The translations under genes were made by a program, and so were the position numbers. A model generated the notes under the pieces. That model did not search any database and was not told the DNA's origin. It saw only the letters and a list, made by a program, of their open reading frames with translations. From Neisseria zalophi (lineage in GTDB: Bacteria > Pseudomonadota > Gammaproteobacteria > Burkholderiales > Neisseriaceae), in NCBI RefSeq assembly GCF_008807015.1, contig NZ_CP031700.1, positions 1,947,014 through 2,011,013 on the forward strand: a DNA stretch of 64,000 nucleotides. The letters run 5' to 3'. Shown here piece after piece: positions 52,963 through 63,424 of this stretch. How positions within the stretch are numbered: position 1 is the stretch's first letter; each line of letters begins with the position of its first letter.

Positions 52963-54537
52963 TTAGCGCACTTTGCTAATCAAATCGCCATAACCTTCGG
53001 CTTCCATTTGTTCCAGCGGAATAAAGCGCAGGCTGGCGCCGTTGATGCAGTAGCGCAATCCGCCTTTGTCTGCCGGGCCGTCGGGGAACACATGGCCTAA
53101 GTGTGAATCGGCGGCATGGCTGCGTACTTCTACGCGCTGCATATTGTAGCTGTAATCGTTGCGGCGGGTAATGGCGGAATCTTGAATCGGTTTGGTAAAG
53201 CTCGGCCAGCCGCATTGCGAATCGTATTTGTCGGCCGAACTAAACAGGGGCTCGCCGCTCACCACGTCTACATAAATACCGGGCGCAAACAGATGATCGT
53301 AATCATGGCTGAATGCGTATTCGGTGCCGCTTTGTTGGGTTACGCGGTATTGCTCTTCGGTGAGGATGCGTTTTAATTCGGCATCGTCGGGCTTTTTGTA
53401 TGTGGCGGCATCGAAGCCTTTGGCTTTCGGTTTTTCTTTGCCGGGCAGCGGTTCGTCGGCTTTGCGGATGTCGATATGGCAATAGCCGTTCGGGTTTTTA
53501 ATCAGATAATCCTGATGATATTCTTCGGCTTCGGCAAATTGTTTCAGGGGCTGGTTTTCCACCACAATCGGCAGTTTGTATTTGGCCTGCTCTCTTTTGA
53601 GGGCGGCGGCAATCACGGGCTGCTCGGCGGCATCGGTAAAGTAAATGCCGGTGCGGTATTGTGTGCCGCGGTCGTTGCCTTGTTTGTTGAGGCTGGTCGG
53701 GTCTACCACGCGGAAATAGTATTGGAGGATGTCGTCGAGGCTGAGTTTGTCGGCATCGTAGGTTACGCGCACGGTTTCGGCGTGGCCGGTGTCGCGGTAA
53801 ACCACGTCTTCATAAGAGGGATGCTCGGTTTTGCCGTTGGCATAGCCGGAAACGGCATCAACCACGCCGTCGATACGTTGGAAATAGGCTTCCAAACCCC
53901 AGAAGCAACCGCCGGCCAAATAGATGGTTTTGGTATTCATCACAGCAGATTCCTTTTTCTGTTTGTCTACTTTATAAAATGTGTGTTGCAAGCGGCTGAT
54001 TTCGGCTTCGGGATTATCGATCAACGCCTGCGCCTGCGCTTCGTTAATGCTGCCTTTGACCACCCGCGCCAAATCGCCTCTTTTGTCTAACACGGCCCAA
54101 GAGGGATAAACCGCTATATTGAGGCTTTTGGCAATATTGCCACCCTTATCGACAATCACGGGCAGCTTCGGATAGTTTAATCCGGCATACCATTGCTGAA
54201 ATTCGCCGTCTTTTTTCTCGCCGAGAAAGCCGGGGGAGGCCACGGTAATCAAATTGGCTTTTTGTTGAAAACGTTGGTCTTTCGCCCAGCCTTCGGTGTG
54301 TTCAAGCTCGGATAAACACAGCGGGCACCAGCTCGCCCAGAATTTAATCAGGGTCGGCTTGCCCTCTTGCAAATAAGAGGCTGCCGGCTTGCCCTGTGTA
54401 TCTTTCAGCTTGCTCAAAGCCGTAGGAATGGGCGCCGCCGATACTTTCTGCATCTGCGGCAGCAATAATGCCGCGCCTACAATCACACCGCCCACCAGCA
54501 AGGCCGCTTTCAGGCCAAAGTTTGTTTTCTTAGTCAT
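52963..54537 (-). CDS. msrAB: Fused thioredoxin-MsrA-MsrB methionine sulfoxide reductase
   Basis: The 524-residue product is known in Neisseria as PilB/MsrAB. Start ATG 54537 has GGAAAAG before it; a TTG four codons upstream is less likely. N-terminal membrane anchor ([17 protein letters not shown]), then a thioredoxin-like domain with [12 protein letters not shown] (CxxC), MsrA with [12 protein letters not shown], and MsrB with CGWPSF and the catalytic region [13 protein letters not shown]. Reduces both epimers of methionine sulfoxide in envelope proteins. Confidence 0.95.
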   Translation of the reverse strand: MTKKTNFGLKAALLVGGVIVGAALLLPQMQKVSAAPIPTALSKLKDTQGKPAASYLQEGKPTLIKFWASWCPLCLSELEHTEGWAKDQRFQQKANLITVASPGFLGEKKDGEFQQWYAGLNYPKLPVIVDKGGNIAKSLNIAVYPSWAVLDKRGDLARVVKGSINEAQAQALIDNPEAEISRLQHTFYKVDKQKKESAVMNTKTIYLAGGCFWGLEAYFQRIDGVVDAVSGYANGKTEHPSYEDVVYRDTGHAETVRVTYDADKLSLDDILQYYFRVVDPTSLNKQGNDRGTQYRTGIYFTDAAEQPVIAAALKREQAKYKLPIVVENQPLKQFAEAEEYHQDYLIKNPNGYCHIDIRKADEPLPGKEKPKAKGFDAATYKKPDDAELKRILTEEQYRVTQQSGTEYAFSHDYDHLFAPGIYVDVVSGEPLFSSADKYDSQCGWPSFTKPIQDSAITRRNDYSYNMQRVEVRSHAADSHLGHVFPDGPADKGGLRYCINGASLRFIPLEQMEAEGYGDLISKVR

Positions 54538-54994
54538 TATCTTTTCCAAAGTTTGGGTTGGTATGGTTTAGACGAAGCAGTGAAACAATTCTTACAGCCT
54601 TCACCGTAAAGATTCAGGTGGTTATCGTAAAGGCAACACCATCTTTTCTTTTCAGACGGCCTTTATTCAATATTTAAGGCAATATAAACATATAGTAATA
54701 TTAACTATATTAAGTAATAATTAGGCTTTTTAAAACGGGCATTAATAAACGTTTTATTCCACTACATTACAGGATATTGCCGCTCAGGAAAAATTAAAAC
54801 AGTTTTATGCTTCGGTTTCTTTTCTATCATTTATAATAAAACATACTCAACCACAAAACAGTAAAAACCGAGTTTGTTATCACATTTGGGATAACGGTTG
54901 TATTGAATATCGCCGCTGCGATTTATTTTACCACCCATCCGCAATTATTAACCGATACCTTACCTTTTCTGAAAAACCTACTGAAAACCCTATT
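54538..54994. other. Intergenic region between msrAB and tex
   Basis: There is no gene. It contains one DUS (about 54653), an AT-rich dyad ATATAGT/ACTATAT with a seven-base centre (54690-54710), and GTTATC/GATAAC (54876-54895) 100 bp before tex. Either dyad could bind a regulator; neither matches a box I know. Confidence 0.4.
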
Positions 54995-57283
54995 ATGAAT
55001 ATTACCCAACTGATTGCCAAAGAACTTTCCGTTTCCGCTTCGCAAATCCAAGCCGCGGTCGACCTGCTCGACGACGGCGCCACCGTGCCTTTTGTCGCGC
55101 GCTACCGCAAAGAAGCCACCGGCGGATTGGACGACACCCAATTAAGAACCTTATCCGAACGCCTGCAATATCTGCGCGAGCTTGAAGACCGCAAACAAAC
55201 CGTGCTCAAAAGCATTGAAGAACAAGGCAAGCTCACCCCCGAACTGGCCGCAGCCATTGCCGAAACCGACAATAAAACCGCACTCGAAGACCTTTACCTG
55301 CCCTACAAACCCAAACGCCGCACCAAGGCCCAAATCGCGCGCGAAAACGGTTTGCAGCCCTTAGCCGATTTACTGCTGAACACACCATCCGACCAGCCCG
55401 AAAAAGAAGCCGAAGCCTATCTCGGCGACAATGTGCCCGACACCAAAGCCGCACTCGACGGCGCACGCGCCATTTTGATGGAACAATTCGCCGAAGAAGC
55501 CGAACTCATCGGCCGCCTGCGCGAAAAACTATGGGCAGAAGCCGAAGTACACGCGCAAGTTGTTGCCGGAAAAGAAAGCGAAGGCGAAAAATTCAAAGAT
55601 TATTTCGACCACCGCGAAGCCATCCGCACCATGCCCAGCCACCGCGCCCTTGCCGTTTTGCGCGGCCGCAATGAAGGCATTTTGCACGTTGCCCTCAAAT
55701 ACCAGCCCGACGAAACCCCGATTACCGAGCAAAGCGATTATGAAAAAATCATTGCCGCCCATTTCCATATCGGCGACAACAAATGGCTGAAAGACACCGT
55801 GCGCCTCACATGGCGCGCCAAAATCTTCCTCTCGCTGGAGCTCGACGCCTTTAACCGCCTCAAAGAAGCCGCCGACACCGACGCCATCACCGTATTCGCA
55901 CGCAACCTCAAAGATTTATTACTCGCCGCTCCCGCCGGCCGCTTAGCGACAATGGGCTTAGACCCCGGTTTCCGCACCGGCATTAAAGTGGCCGTGGTCG
56001 ACGATACCGGCAAATTAATCGACACCGCCGTCGCCTATCTGCACCAAGAAAGCAACGCCTTAGCCACCCTTGCCCGCCTGATTAAACAGCACGGCGTTAA
56101 ACTGATTGCCATCGGCAACGGCACCGCCAGCCGCGAAACCGACAAACTGGCGGGCGAATTGGTGAAAGGCCTGCCCGAAGCCAAGCTGCACAAAATCGTA
56201 GTCAGCGAAGCGGGTGCATCGGTATATTCCGCTTCCGAATTGGCGGCCAAAGAGTTTCCCGAGCTTGATGTTTCCCTGCGCGGCGCGGTATCCATTGCCC
56301 GCCGCCTGCAAGACCCATTGGCCGAACTGGTGAAAATCGACCCCAAATCGATCGGTGTCGGCCAATATCAGCACGATGTTAACCAAAGCCAATTGGCCAA
56401 GTCGCTCGATGCCGTGGTCGAAGATTGCGTAAACGCCGTCGGCGTAGATGTGAACATCGCTTCCGCGCCCCTACTCGCGCGCATTTCCGGCCTCAATCAA
56501 ACACTGGCGCAAAATATCGTCGCATGGCGCGATGAAAACGGCGCTTTCGACAGCCGCCGTAAACTCTTGAAAGTACCGCGCTTGGGCGAAAAAACCTACG
56601 AACAAGCCGCCGGATTCCTGCGCATTAACGGCGGCAAAGAACCGCTCGACGCTTCCGCCGTACACCCCGAAGCCTACCCCATTGTCGCCAAAATGCTCGA
56701 CGACCTGCACATCAAAGCCGCCGACCTTATCGGCAACCGCGAAAAAATCAAACAAATCAAACCCACCGCCTACACCACCGAACAATTCGGCCTGCCCACC
56801 ATTATGGATATCCTCGCCGAACTGGAAAAGCCCAGCCGCGACCCGCGCGGCGAGTTTCAGACGGCCACATTTGCCGAAGGTGTAAACGAAATCAGCGATT
56901 TAGAAATCGGCATGATTCTCGAAGGCGTAGTCAGCAACGTCGCCAACTTCGGCGCATTCGTCGATATCGGCGTCCACCAAGACGGCCTCGTGCATATTTC
57001 CGCCCTATCCGACAAATTCGTCCAAGACCCGCGCGAAGTCGTCAAAGCCGGCGACGTGGTAAAAGTAAAAGTGCTCGAAGTAGACCCCGCCCGCAAACGC
57101 ATCGCCCTCACCATGCGCCTAGACGACGAACCCGGCAGCAGTTCCGCCAGAAACAGGCCGTCTGAACGCAAAAATCGCCCGGGCAATCCACGCGGGAATG
57201 GCAATAAAACCAATAGCAAACCACGCGATAAACAGCCGGGCAATACCGCAATGGCGGATGCATTTGCGAAGTTAAAGCGGTAG
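54995..57283 (+). CDS. tex: RNA-binding transcription accessory protein Tex
   Basis: The 762-residue protein has the order of Tex: N-terminal helical domain ([20 protein letters not shown]), YqgF-like domain ([16 protein letters not shown]), HhH segments ([19 protein letters not shown]) and a C-terminal S1 domain ([20 protein letters not shown] ... [13 protein letters not shown]). A basic tail follows; a DUS encodes part of it (near 57157). Involved in transcription fidelity and stress survival in several bacteria. Confidence 0.94.
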   Translation: MNITQLIAKELSVSASQIQAAVDLLDDGATVPFVARYRKEATGGLDDTQLRTLSERLQYLRELEDRKQTVLKSIEEQGKLTPELAAAIAETDNKTALEDLYLPYKPKRRTKAQIARENGLQPLADLLLNTPSDQPEKEAEAYLGDNVPDTKAALDGARAILMEQFAEEAELIGRLREKLWAEAEVHAQVVAGKESEGEKFKDYFDHREAIRTMPSHRALAVLRGRNEGILHVALKYQPDETPITEQSDYEKIIAAHFHIGDNKWLKDTVRLTWRAKIFLSLELDAFNRLKEAADTDAITVFARNLKDLLLAAPAGRLATMGLDPGFRTGIKVAVVDDTGKLIDTAVAYLHQESNALATLARLIKQHGVKLIAIGNGTASRETDKLAGELVKGLPEAKLHKIVVSEAGASVYSASELAAKEFPELDVSLRGAVSIARRLQDPLAELVKIDPKSIGVGQYQHDVNQSQLAKSLDAVVEDCVNAVGVDVNIASAPLLARISGLNQTLAQNIVAWRDENGAFDSRRKLLKVPRLGEKTYEQAAGFLRINGGKEPLDASAVHPEAYPIVAKMLDDLHIKAADLIGNREKIKQIKPTAYTTEQFGLPTIMDILAELEKPSRDPRGEFQTATFAEGVNEISDLEIGMILEGVVSNVANFGAFVDIGVHQDGLVHISALSDKFVQDPREVVKAGDVVKVKVLEVDPARKRIALTMRLDDEPGSSSARNRPSERKNRPGNPRGNGNKTNSKPRDKQPGNTAMADAFAKLKR

Positions 57284-57328
57284 AAAGCTAAAAACCCATC
57301 TATAAACTGAATAATTTGAAAAGAGCTT

Positions 57329-60300
57329 ATGATTAAAAAAGATACCTTTGCTGATTTACTAAATGCCCTTGATTTTATCCAAGATGGAGAAATCTATACT
57401 AAAAATATCAATGGCCACGAGATGAAAGTTGACTTTGCTAATCAAAAATTGATTTATCCGCAAGGTGTAACCACTATCCGCAAAACTACTTTAAATTTTA
57501 GCCAAAATGAAAACTTTGTAGTTTTCGAATGCATTCATAATCTACTACAAAGCGGTTATAAACCGGAACATATCACCTTAGAGCCTGAAATGACAGGTGG
57601 TCGCGAAAGCACCAGCTTCTATTGTGATATCTTGTTGAAAGACAACAATGGTGCAGAATATCTTTTGATCGAATGTAAAACGACCGACAACAAAGACAGT
57701 GAATTCGAAAAAGCATGGAAAAGAATGCAGAAAGATGGCGGACAGTTATTCAATTATTTCAACAGTTATCGTAAGGCTCAATATCTGTGTCTTTATACTG
57801 CCGATTTTTCAGAAGGAAAAATAGAGCAAAGCTATCATCTCGTTTCCATGAAAGATAATGAAAAATATCTAGAAAGCGATGATAAACTTAGAAGTTATCA
57901 AAGTGTACGTGATGAAAGTGGTAGCAAAAGCGATTTCTTCCAAGTGTGGAAACAAACCTATCAACTTGACTCTACTGAACACAATTTATTTGAGTCCGCC
58001 CCATTCGATATAGGTACTCGTCCTTTTTCTATCAATGATTTAAAGGAGTTGGATAATAATGGTATACAGAAAAAATATCACCAATTTGCCACTATCATGC
58101 GTCAGCATAATGTATCCGGACGTGAAAATGCCTTTGATAAATTGGTAAATTTATTTTTAGCAAAAATTAAAGACGAAAGCGAAAATCCAAATGCATTAAA
58201 AGTTTATTGGAGAGGTGCTGCGCAAGATAATTATTTCGATCTACAAGATCGCTTACAAGAGCTCTATAAAAAAGGAATGGATGAGTTTCTAGATGAAGAA
58301 ATTACTCATATAACTAATGATGAAATAGAAGATGCTTTTGTCTTATTTAAAAATAAAACAGATGAAACCAAAAAAACTATTTTAGAGAAATTCAAGCAAA
58401 TTAAATATTACACCAGTAATGATTTTGCTTTTCTAGATGTACACAATCACACACTCTTTTTCAAAAATGGTGCGATTTTGAAAGAAGTCGTACAAATGCT
58501 ACAAGACATTCGCCTTAAAACCGATAATAGTGGTGAAAACCAATTTTTAGGTGATTTATTTGAAGGCTTTCTAGATCAGGGTGTCAAGCAGTCCGAAGGG
58601 CAATTTTTCACACCGCTGCCTATTGTGCGCTTTCTCGTTTCCTCTCTACCCTTAGAGCACATCATTTCAAATAGCGAAAGTGTCCCTCAAATGATTGATT
58701 ACGCCTGTGGTGCAGGACATTTCTTAAATGAATACGCTAAACAAATTCGTCCTTTCATACAAAAATATAAAAATACCGATACAGCTCCGTATTACCAAGC
58801 GATTTACGGTATAGAGAAAGAGTATCGTTTATCCAAGGTAGCTAAGGTTTCTGCCTTTATGTATGGGCAAGACGGTATCAATATTATTTATGGTGACGGA
58901 TTAACTGAACACGACGATATCAAGAAAGGTACATTTTCTGTATTAGTTGCTAACCCTCCGTATAGCGTAAAGGGTTTCTTAGAAACACTTTCCGAAGAAG
59001 AACGCAACGCTTTTGCTTTATATCAAAGCGTAGATAAAACCGACACATTCAATTCAATAGAAACCTTTTTTATTGAACGTGCTGCACAATTACTCACACC
59101 AGGTGGAGTTGCTGCCATTATTCTGCCATCATCAGTACTCAGTAATGGCGGTATTTACATCAAAACCCGTGAAATTCTTTTGCAGCACTTTGATATTGTT
59201 GCCATTGCTGAATTTGGTTCAGGTACATTCGGTAAAACCAATACCAATACGGCTACATTGTTCCTACGTCGAAAAGCAGATACTCCAAACCTTTCCATCC
59301 ACTATAAAAACCGTGTAAATTATTGGTTCAATAATGATCACAGTACAGACAGTTTATTCGAAGATGGCCATCTACTTGCTCAATACTGTCAGGATTGCGA
59401 TATAGACGAAACGGATTATCATGCTTTTATTTTCAATAAAAGATTGCCTGAGAATGGTATTTTTGCTGATTATCGAGCCGAATATCAAAAAAGTAATGAC
59501 TGGAAAGCACATCAAAAGATGAGAGCTTTTCAAAGAAAAAGTGCTGATGAACAACAACAGGAGTTTGAAATCGCAGCCTTTAAATTTGCCTCTGATATAG
59601 AGCGTGACAAATTACACTATTATCTACTTGCTTCTGCCAACCCCCAACCTGTACTACTGATTAAAAGCCCTGCCAACAATAAAGCAGCCAAAACCTTTCT
59701 TGGCTATGAATGGAGTACACGTAAAGGAAACGAAGGTATTAAATATATTGGCAGTACTGAAATAGGGGATGAAGATAACCCCAATCGTAATCAGGGTATT
59801 TTTAAAATAAATACTCCTTTATTTAATCCTAATGATTTATCAGATACAGGCAAAATTAACCACCTTATCTGTCAGAATTTTCAGACGGCCTCAAATAATT
59901 TTCCAACAACTATTCCTGAAAAATTACGCCCTTATGCTAGTCTGAACTTATTAAATAAAATGCTAGATTTTTCACGAATCAGCTTTGACAAAGCTATTCA
60001 GACTAGTTTAACGGAGAAAGTAGAAATTATTAGTAAGTATCCTCTAATCAGACTAAAAGATTTAGCAAGCATTATTCGTGGTGTAACCTATTCAAAAAAT
60101 GAACAAGCACAAAAAATAACAAATAAAATTATTTTACCAGCCGACAATATTACACTTGATGGCCATTTAAATATTAGTAAAGAAATTTATTTAGATGAAA
60201 ATAAAGAACTTGATGACGAAAAAAGATTAAAAAAAGATGATATTTTTATCTGTTTCTCAAGTGGTAGTGAAAAGCATGTGGGTAAACTATGCTTAATTAC

Positions 60301-60655
60301 TCAGGATACAAATTATTTTGCTGGTGGATTCATGGGAATTTTACGTTCTAATAAAGAAGTATTAGCATCTTATTTATTTAATGTTTTAAATTTAGATAAT
60401 ATGAGAAACAAAGTTCGACAATTAAGTAATGGAAATAATATCAAAAATTTATCTAGTTCTATCGGTGAGTTAAAAGTCCCGCTCCCCCCCAAAAATATTC
60501 AAGAACAAATTGTCATTGAATGTCAAAAAATAGACCAAGAATACGAAACCAGTCGTATGGAAATTGAAACCTACCGTACTAAAATTGCTAAAATATTTAG
60601 TGATTTAGAAGTTTTAGCAGAAACTCAATCTGACAAGACACGGGGGGGGGGGTAA
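57329..60655 (+). CDS. Single-chain restriction-modification enzyme (nuclease-methylase-TRD)
   Basis: The 1108-residue product has an N-terminal nuclease domain with D100 (FYCDILL) and E115-x-K117 (IECKT) forming a PD-(D/E)xK site. The N6-adenine methylase has motif I at 457-465 (DYACGAGHF) and motif IV NPPY at 542-545. A target-recognition domain of HsdS type follows (about 905-1095, ending in the coiled coil SRMEIETYRTKIAKIFSDLE). Cleavage, methylation and recognition in one chain is the type IIG/BcgI-like design. The frame ends RGGG-stop inside an 11-G tract, so the second TRD is missing from this form. AT-rich; a DUS lies at 59880-59891 just before the TRD. Confidence 0.85.
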   Translation: MIKKDTFADLLNALDFIQDGEIYTKNINGHEMKVDFANQKLIYPQGVTTIRKTTLNFSQNENFVVFECIHNLLQSGYKPEHITLEPEMTGGRESTSFYCDILLKDNNGAEYLLIECKTTDNKDSEFEKAWKRMQKDGGQLFNYFNSYRKAQYLCLYTADFSEGKIEQSYHLVSMKDNEKYLESDDKLRSYQSVRDESGSKSDFFQVWKQTYQLDSTEHNLFESAPFDIGTRPFSINDLKELDNNGIQKKYHQFATIMRQHNVSGRENAFDKLVNLFLAKIKDESENPNALKVYWRGAAQDNYFDLQDRLQELYKKGMDEFLDEEITHITNDEIEDAFVLFKNKTDETKKTILEKFKQIKYYTSNDFAFLDVHNHTLFFKNGAILKEVVQMLQDIRLKTDNSGENQFLGDLFEGFLDQGVKQSEGQFFTPLPIVRFLVSSLPLEHIISNSESVPQMIDYACGAGHFLNEYAKQIRPFIQKYKNTDTAPYYQAIYGIEKEYRLSKVAKVSAFMYGQDGINIIYGDGLTEHDDIKKGTFSVLVANPPYSVKGFLETLSEEERNAFALYQSVDKTDTFNSIETFFIERAAQLLTPGGVAAIILPSSVLSNGGIYIKTREILLQHFDIVAIAEFGSGTFGKTNTNTATLFLRRKADTPNLSIHYKNRVNYWFNNDHSTDSLFEDGHLLAQYCQDCDIDETDYHAFIFNKRLPENGIFADYRAEYQKSNDWKAHQKMRAFQRKSADEQQQEFEIAAFKFASDIERDKLHYYLLASANPQPVLLIKSPANNKAAKTFLGYEWSTRKGNEGIKYIGSTEIGDEDNPNRNQGIFKINTPLFNPNDLSDTGKINHLICQNFQTASNNFPTTIPEKLRPYASLNLLNKMLDFSRISFDKAIQTSLTEKVEIISKYPLIRLKDLASIIRGVTYSKNEQAQKITNKIILPADNITLDGHLNISKEIYLDENKELDDEKRLKKDDIFICFSSGSEKHVGKLCLITQDTNYFAGGFMGILRSNKEVLASYLFNVLNLDNMRNKVRQLSNGNNIKNLSSSIGELKVPLPPKNIQEQIVIECQKIDQEYETSRMEIETYRTKIAKIFSDLEVLAETQSDKTRGGG
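60642..60652 (+). repeat. Poly-G tract (11 G), phase-variation switch
   Basis: Eleven consecutive G between the first and second target-recognition domains. With 11 G the frame meets TAA at 60653-60655. With 12 or 9 G the frame continues as VKSFKIKDLIDINKI into the second domain without any stop to 61227. With 10 G a third frame would be used. Confidence 0.85.
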
Positions 60656-61227
60656 AATCATTTAAAATCAAAGACTTGATAGATATAAATAAAATTAATA
60701 TCAATCCTACAGACGCTCCTGATAAAGAGTTTATATATATTGATATTGATGCAGTTGAAAATGGAACAGGTAAATATAGTATAGAAAAAACTTTTTTAGG
60801 CAAACGGGCTCCGTCTAGAGCTAGACGAATTGCTAATAAAGGCTCTACTATTATTTCAACTGTTCGCCCCAACCTAAAAGGATTCGCCTATATAGCAGAA
60901 ACTATTGAAAATAGTGTTTTTTCAACAGGCTTTGCCGTTTTAAATAGTAAAGACGAAAAAATTCTAATTAATTTAATGATTTATTATCTATTTATGTATT
61001 CAGAAGGATTAATGAAACAAATGATTGCCGCGATGCCTAAAGGCCAATATCCAAGTATTAACAAAGGAGATATTGATAACTTTATTTTAGTAATTCCGCC
61101 ACGAACAGAGCAAGAAAAGATTCTTTCTGACATAGCCGAATACGAGGCTAAAATTGCTATTTGCGAACAAAAAATCCAATCTTTACCTACTCAAAAACAA
61201 GCTATCTTAGAAAAATATTTACATTAA
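60653..61227 (+). CDS. Second target-recognition domain, out of frame (phase OFF)
   Basis: This is the downstream half of the specificity region of the enzyme at 57329. Read in the +1-G frame it begins SFKIKDLIDINKI, has PRTEQEKILSDIAEYEAKIA at the end and closes with LPTQKQAILEKYLH, typical of an HsdS C-terminal half with its coiled coil. It has no ribosome-binding site or ATG of its own (a TTG at 60676 is possible), so it is probably made only when the G tract restores the frame. Intact reading frame indicates that it is still used. Confidence 0.8.
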
Positions 61228-61423
61228 TTTTTTTCAGATGGCCTAAAACTTATCTACGAATTTAAATCATAGTAAGAGATGTGTATAAAGCAGTAGTTAA
61301 AACACTATTCCTTGTCTCAATCTTAGATTTAAGTTGTAGGATTATTAAGGAAAATTTTAATAATTAGGTCATTTAGGCATCTGAAACTTAACCATATTCC
61401 AATTAATCCTCTATCTTTTCACC
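61228..61423. other. Intergenic region
   Basis: Contains a degenerate DUS (TTTCAGATGGCC, about 61233-61244). No gene, terminator stem or repeat was recognised. Confidence 0.35.
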
Positions 61424-62014
61424 ATGAATCACAACACTATCGAAACCCACCCCCTACCCCCATTCGCGCCGCCAAACGCCAAGCTGCTGATGCTCGGTTC
61501 TTTTCCGCCGCCGCGTGCGCGTTGGAAAATGGATTTTTATTATCCGAATTTCCAAAACGATATGTGGCGGATTTTCGGCTTGGTGTTTTTCGGTGATAAA
61601 GATTATTTTGTCGAAGCGGGCGGTAAGGCGTTTAAAGAAGAGTTAATCCGTGCTTTTCTGGCGGAAAAAGGGATTGCCATCAGTGATACAGCCTATCAGG
61701 TGCAGCGCTTGCAGGGGAATGCGGCGGATAAGTTTTTGCAGATTGTAAAGCCGTTGGATTTAGCGGCTTTATTAGCCACCATGCCGCATTGCCAAACGGT
61801 AATGACAACGGGCGAACTGGCTACCGATACCCTGCTTTCGCTAATGCCGTCTGAAACGGCGAAACCGAAAATCGGCCATTATGCGCAAGCCGAGTTTGGC
61901 GGGCGCTTGTTGTATCTTTACCGTATGCCCTCTTCATCCCGCGCCTATCCGCTGGCCTTGGATAAAAAAGCCGCGATATATGAACGGTTTTTTAAGGAAA
62001 TCGGTTTATTGTAA
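61424..62014 (+). CDS. Uracil-DNA glycosylase-family protein
   Basis: The 196-residue product has LLMLGSFPPPRARWKMDFYYPNFQND near the N-terminus, matching the G-x-x-P motif A region of MUG/UDG-fold proteins in which GSFP replaces GxDPG. The C-terminal motif reads YRMPSSSRAYPL, close to the HPSP/LPSTSP motif B. This subgroup is annotated as uracil-DNA glycosylase family; the exact lesion is not proven. No operon partners. Confidence 0.72.
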   Translation: MNHNTIETHPLPPFAPPNAKLLMLGSFPPPRARWKMDFYYPNFQNDMWRIFGLVFFGDKDYFVEAGGKAFKEELIRAFLAEKGIAISDTAYQVQRLQGNAADKFLQIVKPLDLAALLATMPHCQTVMTTGELATDTLLSLMPSETAKPKIGHYAQAEFGGRLLYLYRMPSSSRAYPLALDKKAAIYERFFKEIGLL

Positions 62015-62052
62015 TCCGAATAGGATTGAATCTAATCATATTAATCATATCA

Positions 62053-62195
62053 AGCAACGCGTGCGTGCTACGGGCACGCACCCTACCGCAAAACTAACCA
62101 TCCCATGCGTAGGGTGTATGGCATAGCCACGCACACGGCTTTGTGAAAACCAACCATCGCGGGCATTCCGTCAGCACGCACGCTACACATGGTTT
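62053..62195. repeat. Partial copies of the GTAGGGTGTGTG palindromic element
   Basis: AACGCGTGCGTGCTACGGGCACGCACCCTAC (read in two parts: ACGCGTGCGTGC and GCACGCACCCTAC, 62058-62092) and GTAGGGTGTATGGCATAGCC with ACGCACGCTAC (62108-62187) are degraded versions of the unit at 52440-52856. They end at a DUS (62205-62216) next to the IS. Confidence 0.7.
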
Positions 62196-62276
62196 ACACA
62201 ATAAAAGGCCGTCTGAAAGATGAACTGCACCCCAAAAGTTGGACACTTCTCCAATCCATTAAGGTGCAGTTTTCTT

Positions 62277-62624
62277 ATGAGCAAATATACATTAGACTTT
62301 AAATACCAAGCCGTACAATATTACCGGCACGTACGCAGCCAACAGCGTACCGCCGATCATTTTAATATTTCCCGTACCCATTTACGCCGTTGGATAGCCG
62401 CATACAACCAAGGCGGCATCCGCGCACTTGAGCATCCGCAGGCCATTATGACCATCAAACGTAAAAACCCCTTTATCGTCGATAAACCCGACCACGAAAA
62501 AACACAGGCGGAACTAATCGAAGAGTTGCGCTATATGCGGGCGGAGAACGACTATCTAAAGGAATTAAAAGCCCTCAGGCAGAAAGAAGCGGTCGCCAAA
62601 AAAGCGAAGCCGTCCAAGCACTGA
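62277..62624 (+). CDS. IS3-family transposase OrfA
   Basis: The 115-residue product has an N-terminal HTH (YTLDFKYQAVQYYRHVRSQQ, TADHFNISRTHLRRWIAAY), a basic region (IKRKNPFIV) and a leucine-zipper coiled coil (EELRYMRAENDYLKELKALR). AAGGTG serves as ribosome-binding site and is part of the hairpin AACTGCACC/GGTGCAGTT (62223-62271), which would hide it in transcripts entering from outside. The frame passes through AAAAAAG at 62598-62604, the site of probable -1 frameshifting. Confidence 0.88.
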   Translation: MSKYTLDFKYQAVQYYRHVRSQQRTADHFNISRTHLRRWIAAYNQGGIRALEHPQAIMTIKRKNPFIVDKPDHEKTQAELIEELRYMRAENDYLKELKALRQKEAVAKKAKPSKH

Positions 62625-63424
62625 GGGCAAAACATCCGCTTAAATACCTGCTGCACAGTGCTGCACTGCCCAAAAGCAGCTTTTATTACCACCACGGCCG
62701 TCCCGACCCGGACGAACAGGACAAAGCCGCCGTTGCCGAAGTTTATGCCCGCCATCAAGGGCGTTACGGATACAGGCGGATTGCCGCCACTTTGTCATGG
62801 AATAAGAAAAAGGTTGCCCGTTTGATGAAACTGTTGCAATTGAAAGCCAAAGTGCGTCCGAAAAAAGCCTACCGCCATCCGGCAATGGGGGAACCGTCGG
62901 ATAATATTCTGAACCGCCGCTTTGAGGCGCAAAAACCTAATGAGAAATGGCTGACGGATGCCACCGAATTCAAGTGCAGCAATGGTAAACTGTATCTGTC
63001 ACCGATATTGGATGTATTTAACCGCGAAATCGTCGCTTATGCGATGAGCCGTCGCCCGAACAGCGAGATGGTGGAAAGAATGCTGAATGATGCGGTCTGC
63101 AAACTGACAAAGGCAGATAAAGTGCTGCTGCATTCCGATCAAGGTGTGCTGTACCGTACGGAAGCCTACCGCCGCACGTTGGCGGAACACGGCATAGTGA
63201 AGAGTATGTCGCGTAAAGGCAATTGTTGGGACAATGCACCGATGGAAAGCTTCTTTGCGATACTGAAGACGGAATGCTTTTATCAAGAAGGCAAACTTTC
63301 GACAACAGAGCTGATGCAGACAATAGATGACTATATACGATACTACAATCATAACAGATGTAGTTTGAAATTGAAAAAGCTGAGTCCTGTGGCATACAGA
63401 ACCCAGCTCGAAAAGGCAGCCTGA
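62600..63424 (+). CDS. IS3-family transposase OrfB (DDE integrase domain)
   Basis: The product is about 274 residues when read in the -1 frame from the A6G tract. There is no ATG or GTG near its beginning (first codons read SEAVQALRAKHPLKYLLHSA), so expression by programmed frameshift from orfA is likely. HTH_21 region (RHQGRYGYRRIAATL) and catalytic residues in WLTDATEF (D), LHSDQGVLYRT (D) and NAPMESFFAILKTE (E) are all there. The stop codon lies in AGGCAGCCTGAA (63414-63425), which equals the Kingella-type DUS. Confidence 0.88.
   Translation, partial: KSEAVQALRAKHPLKYLLHSAALPKSSFYYHHGRPDPDEQDKAAVAEVYARHQGRYGYRRIAATLSWNKKKVARLMKLLQLKAKVRPKKAYRHPAMGEPSDNILNRRFEAQKPNEKWLTDATEFKCSNGKLYLSPILDVFNREIVAYAMSRRPNSEMVERMLNDAVCKLTKADKVLLHSDQGVLYRTEAYRRTLAEHGIVKSMSRKGNCWDNAPMESFFAILKTECFYQEGKLSTTELMQTIDDYIRYYNHNRCSLKLKKLSPVAYRTQLEKAA

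Noticed and set aside
60676-61227. Separate HsdS subunit gene
   Set aside because: It starts in the middle of the conserved TRD motif, lacks a ribosome-binding site, and joins perfectly to the upstream gene by a one-G change.
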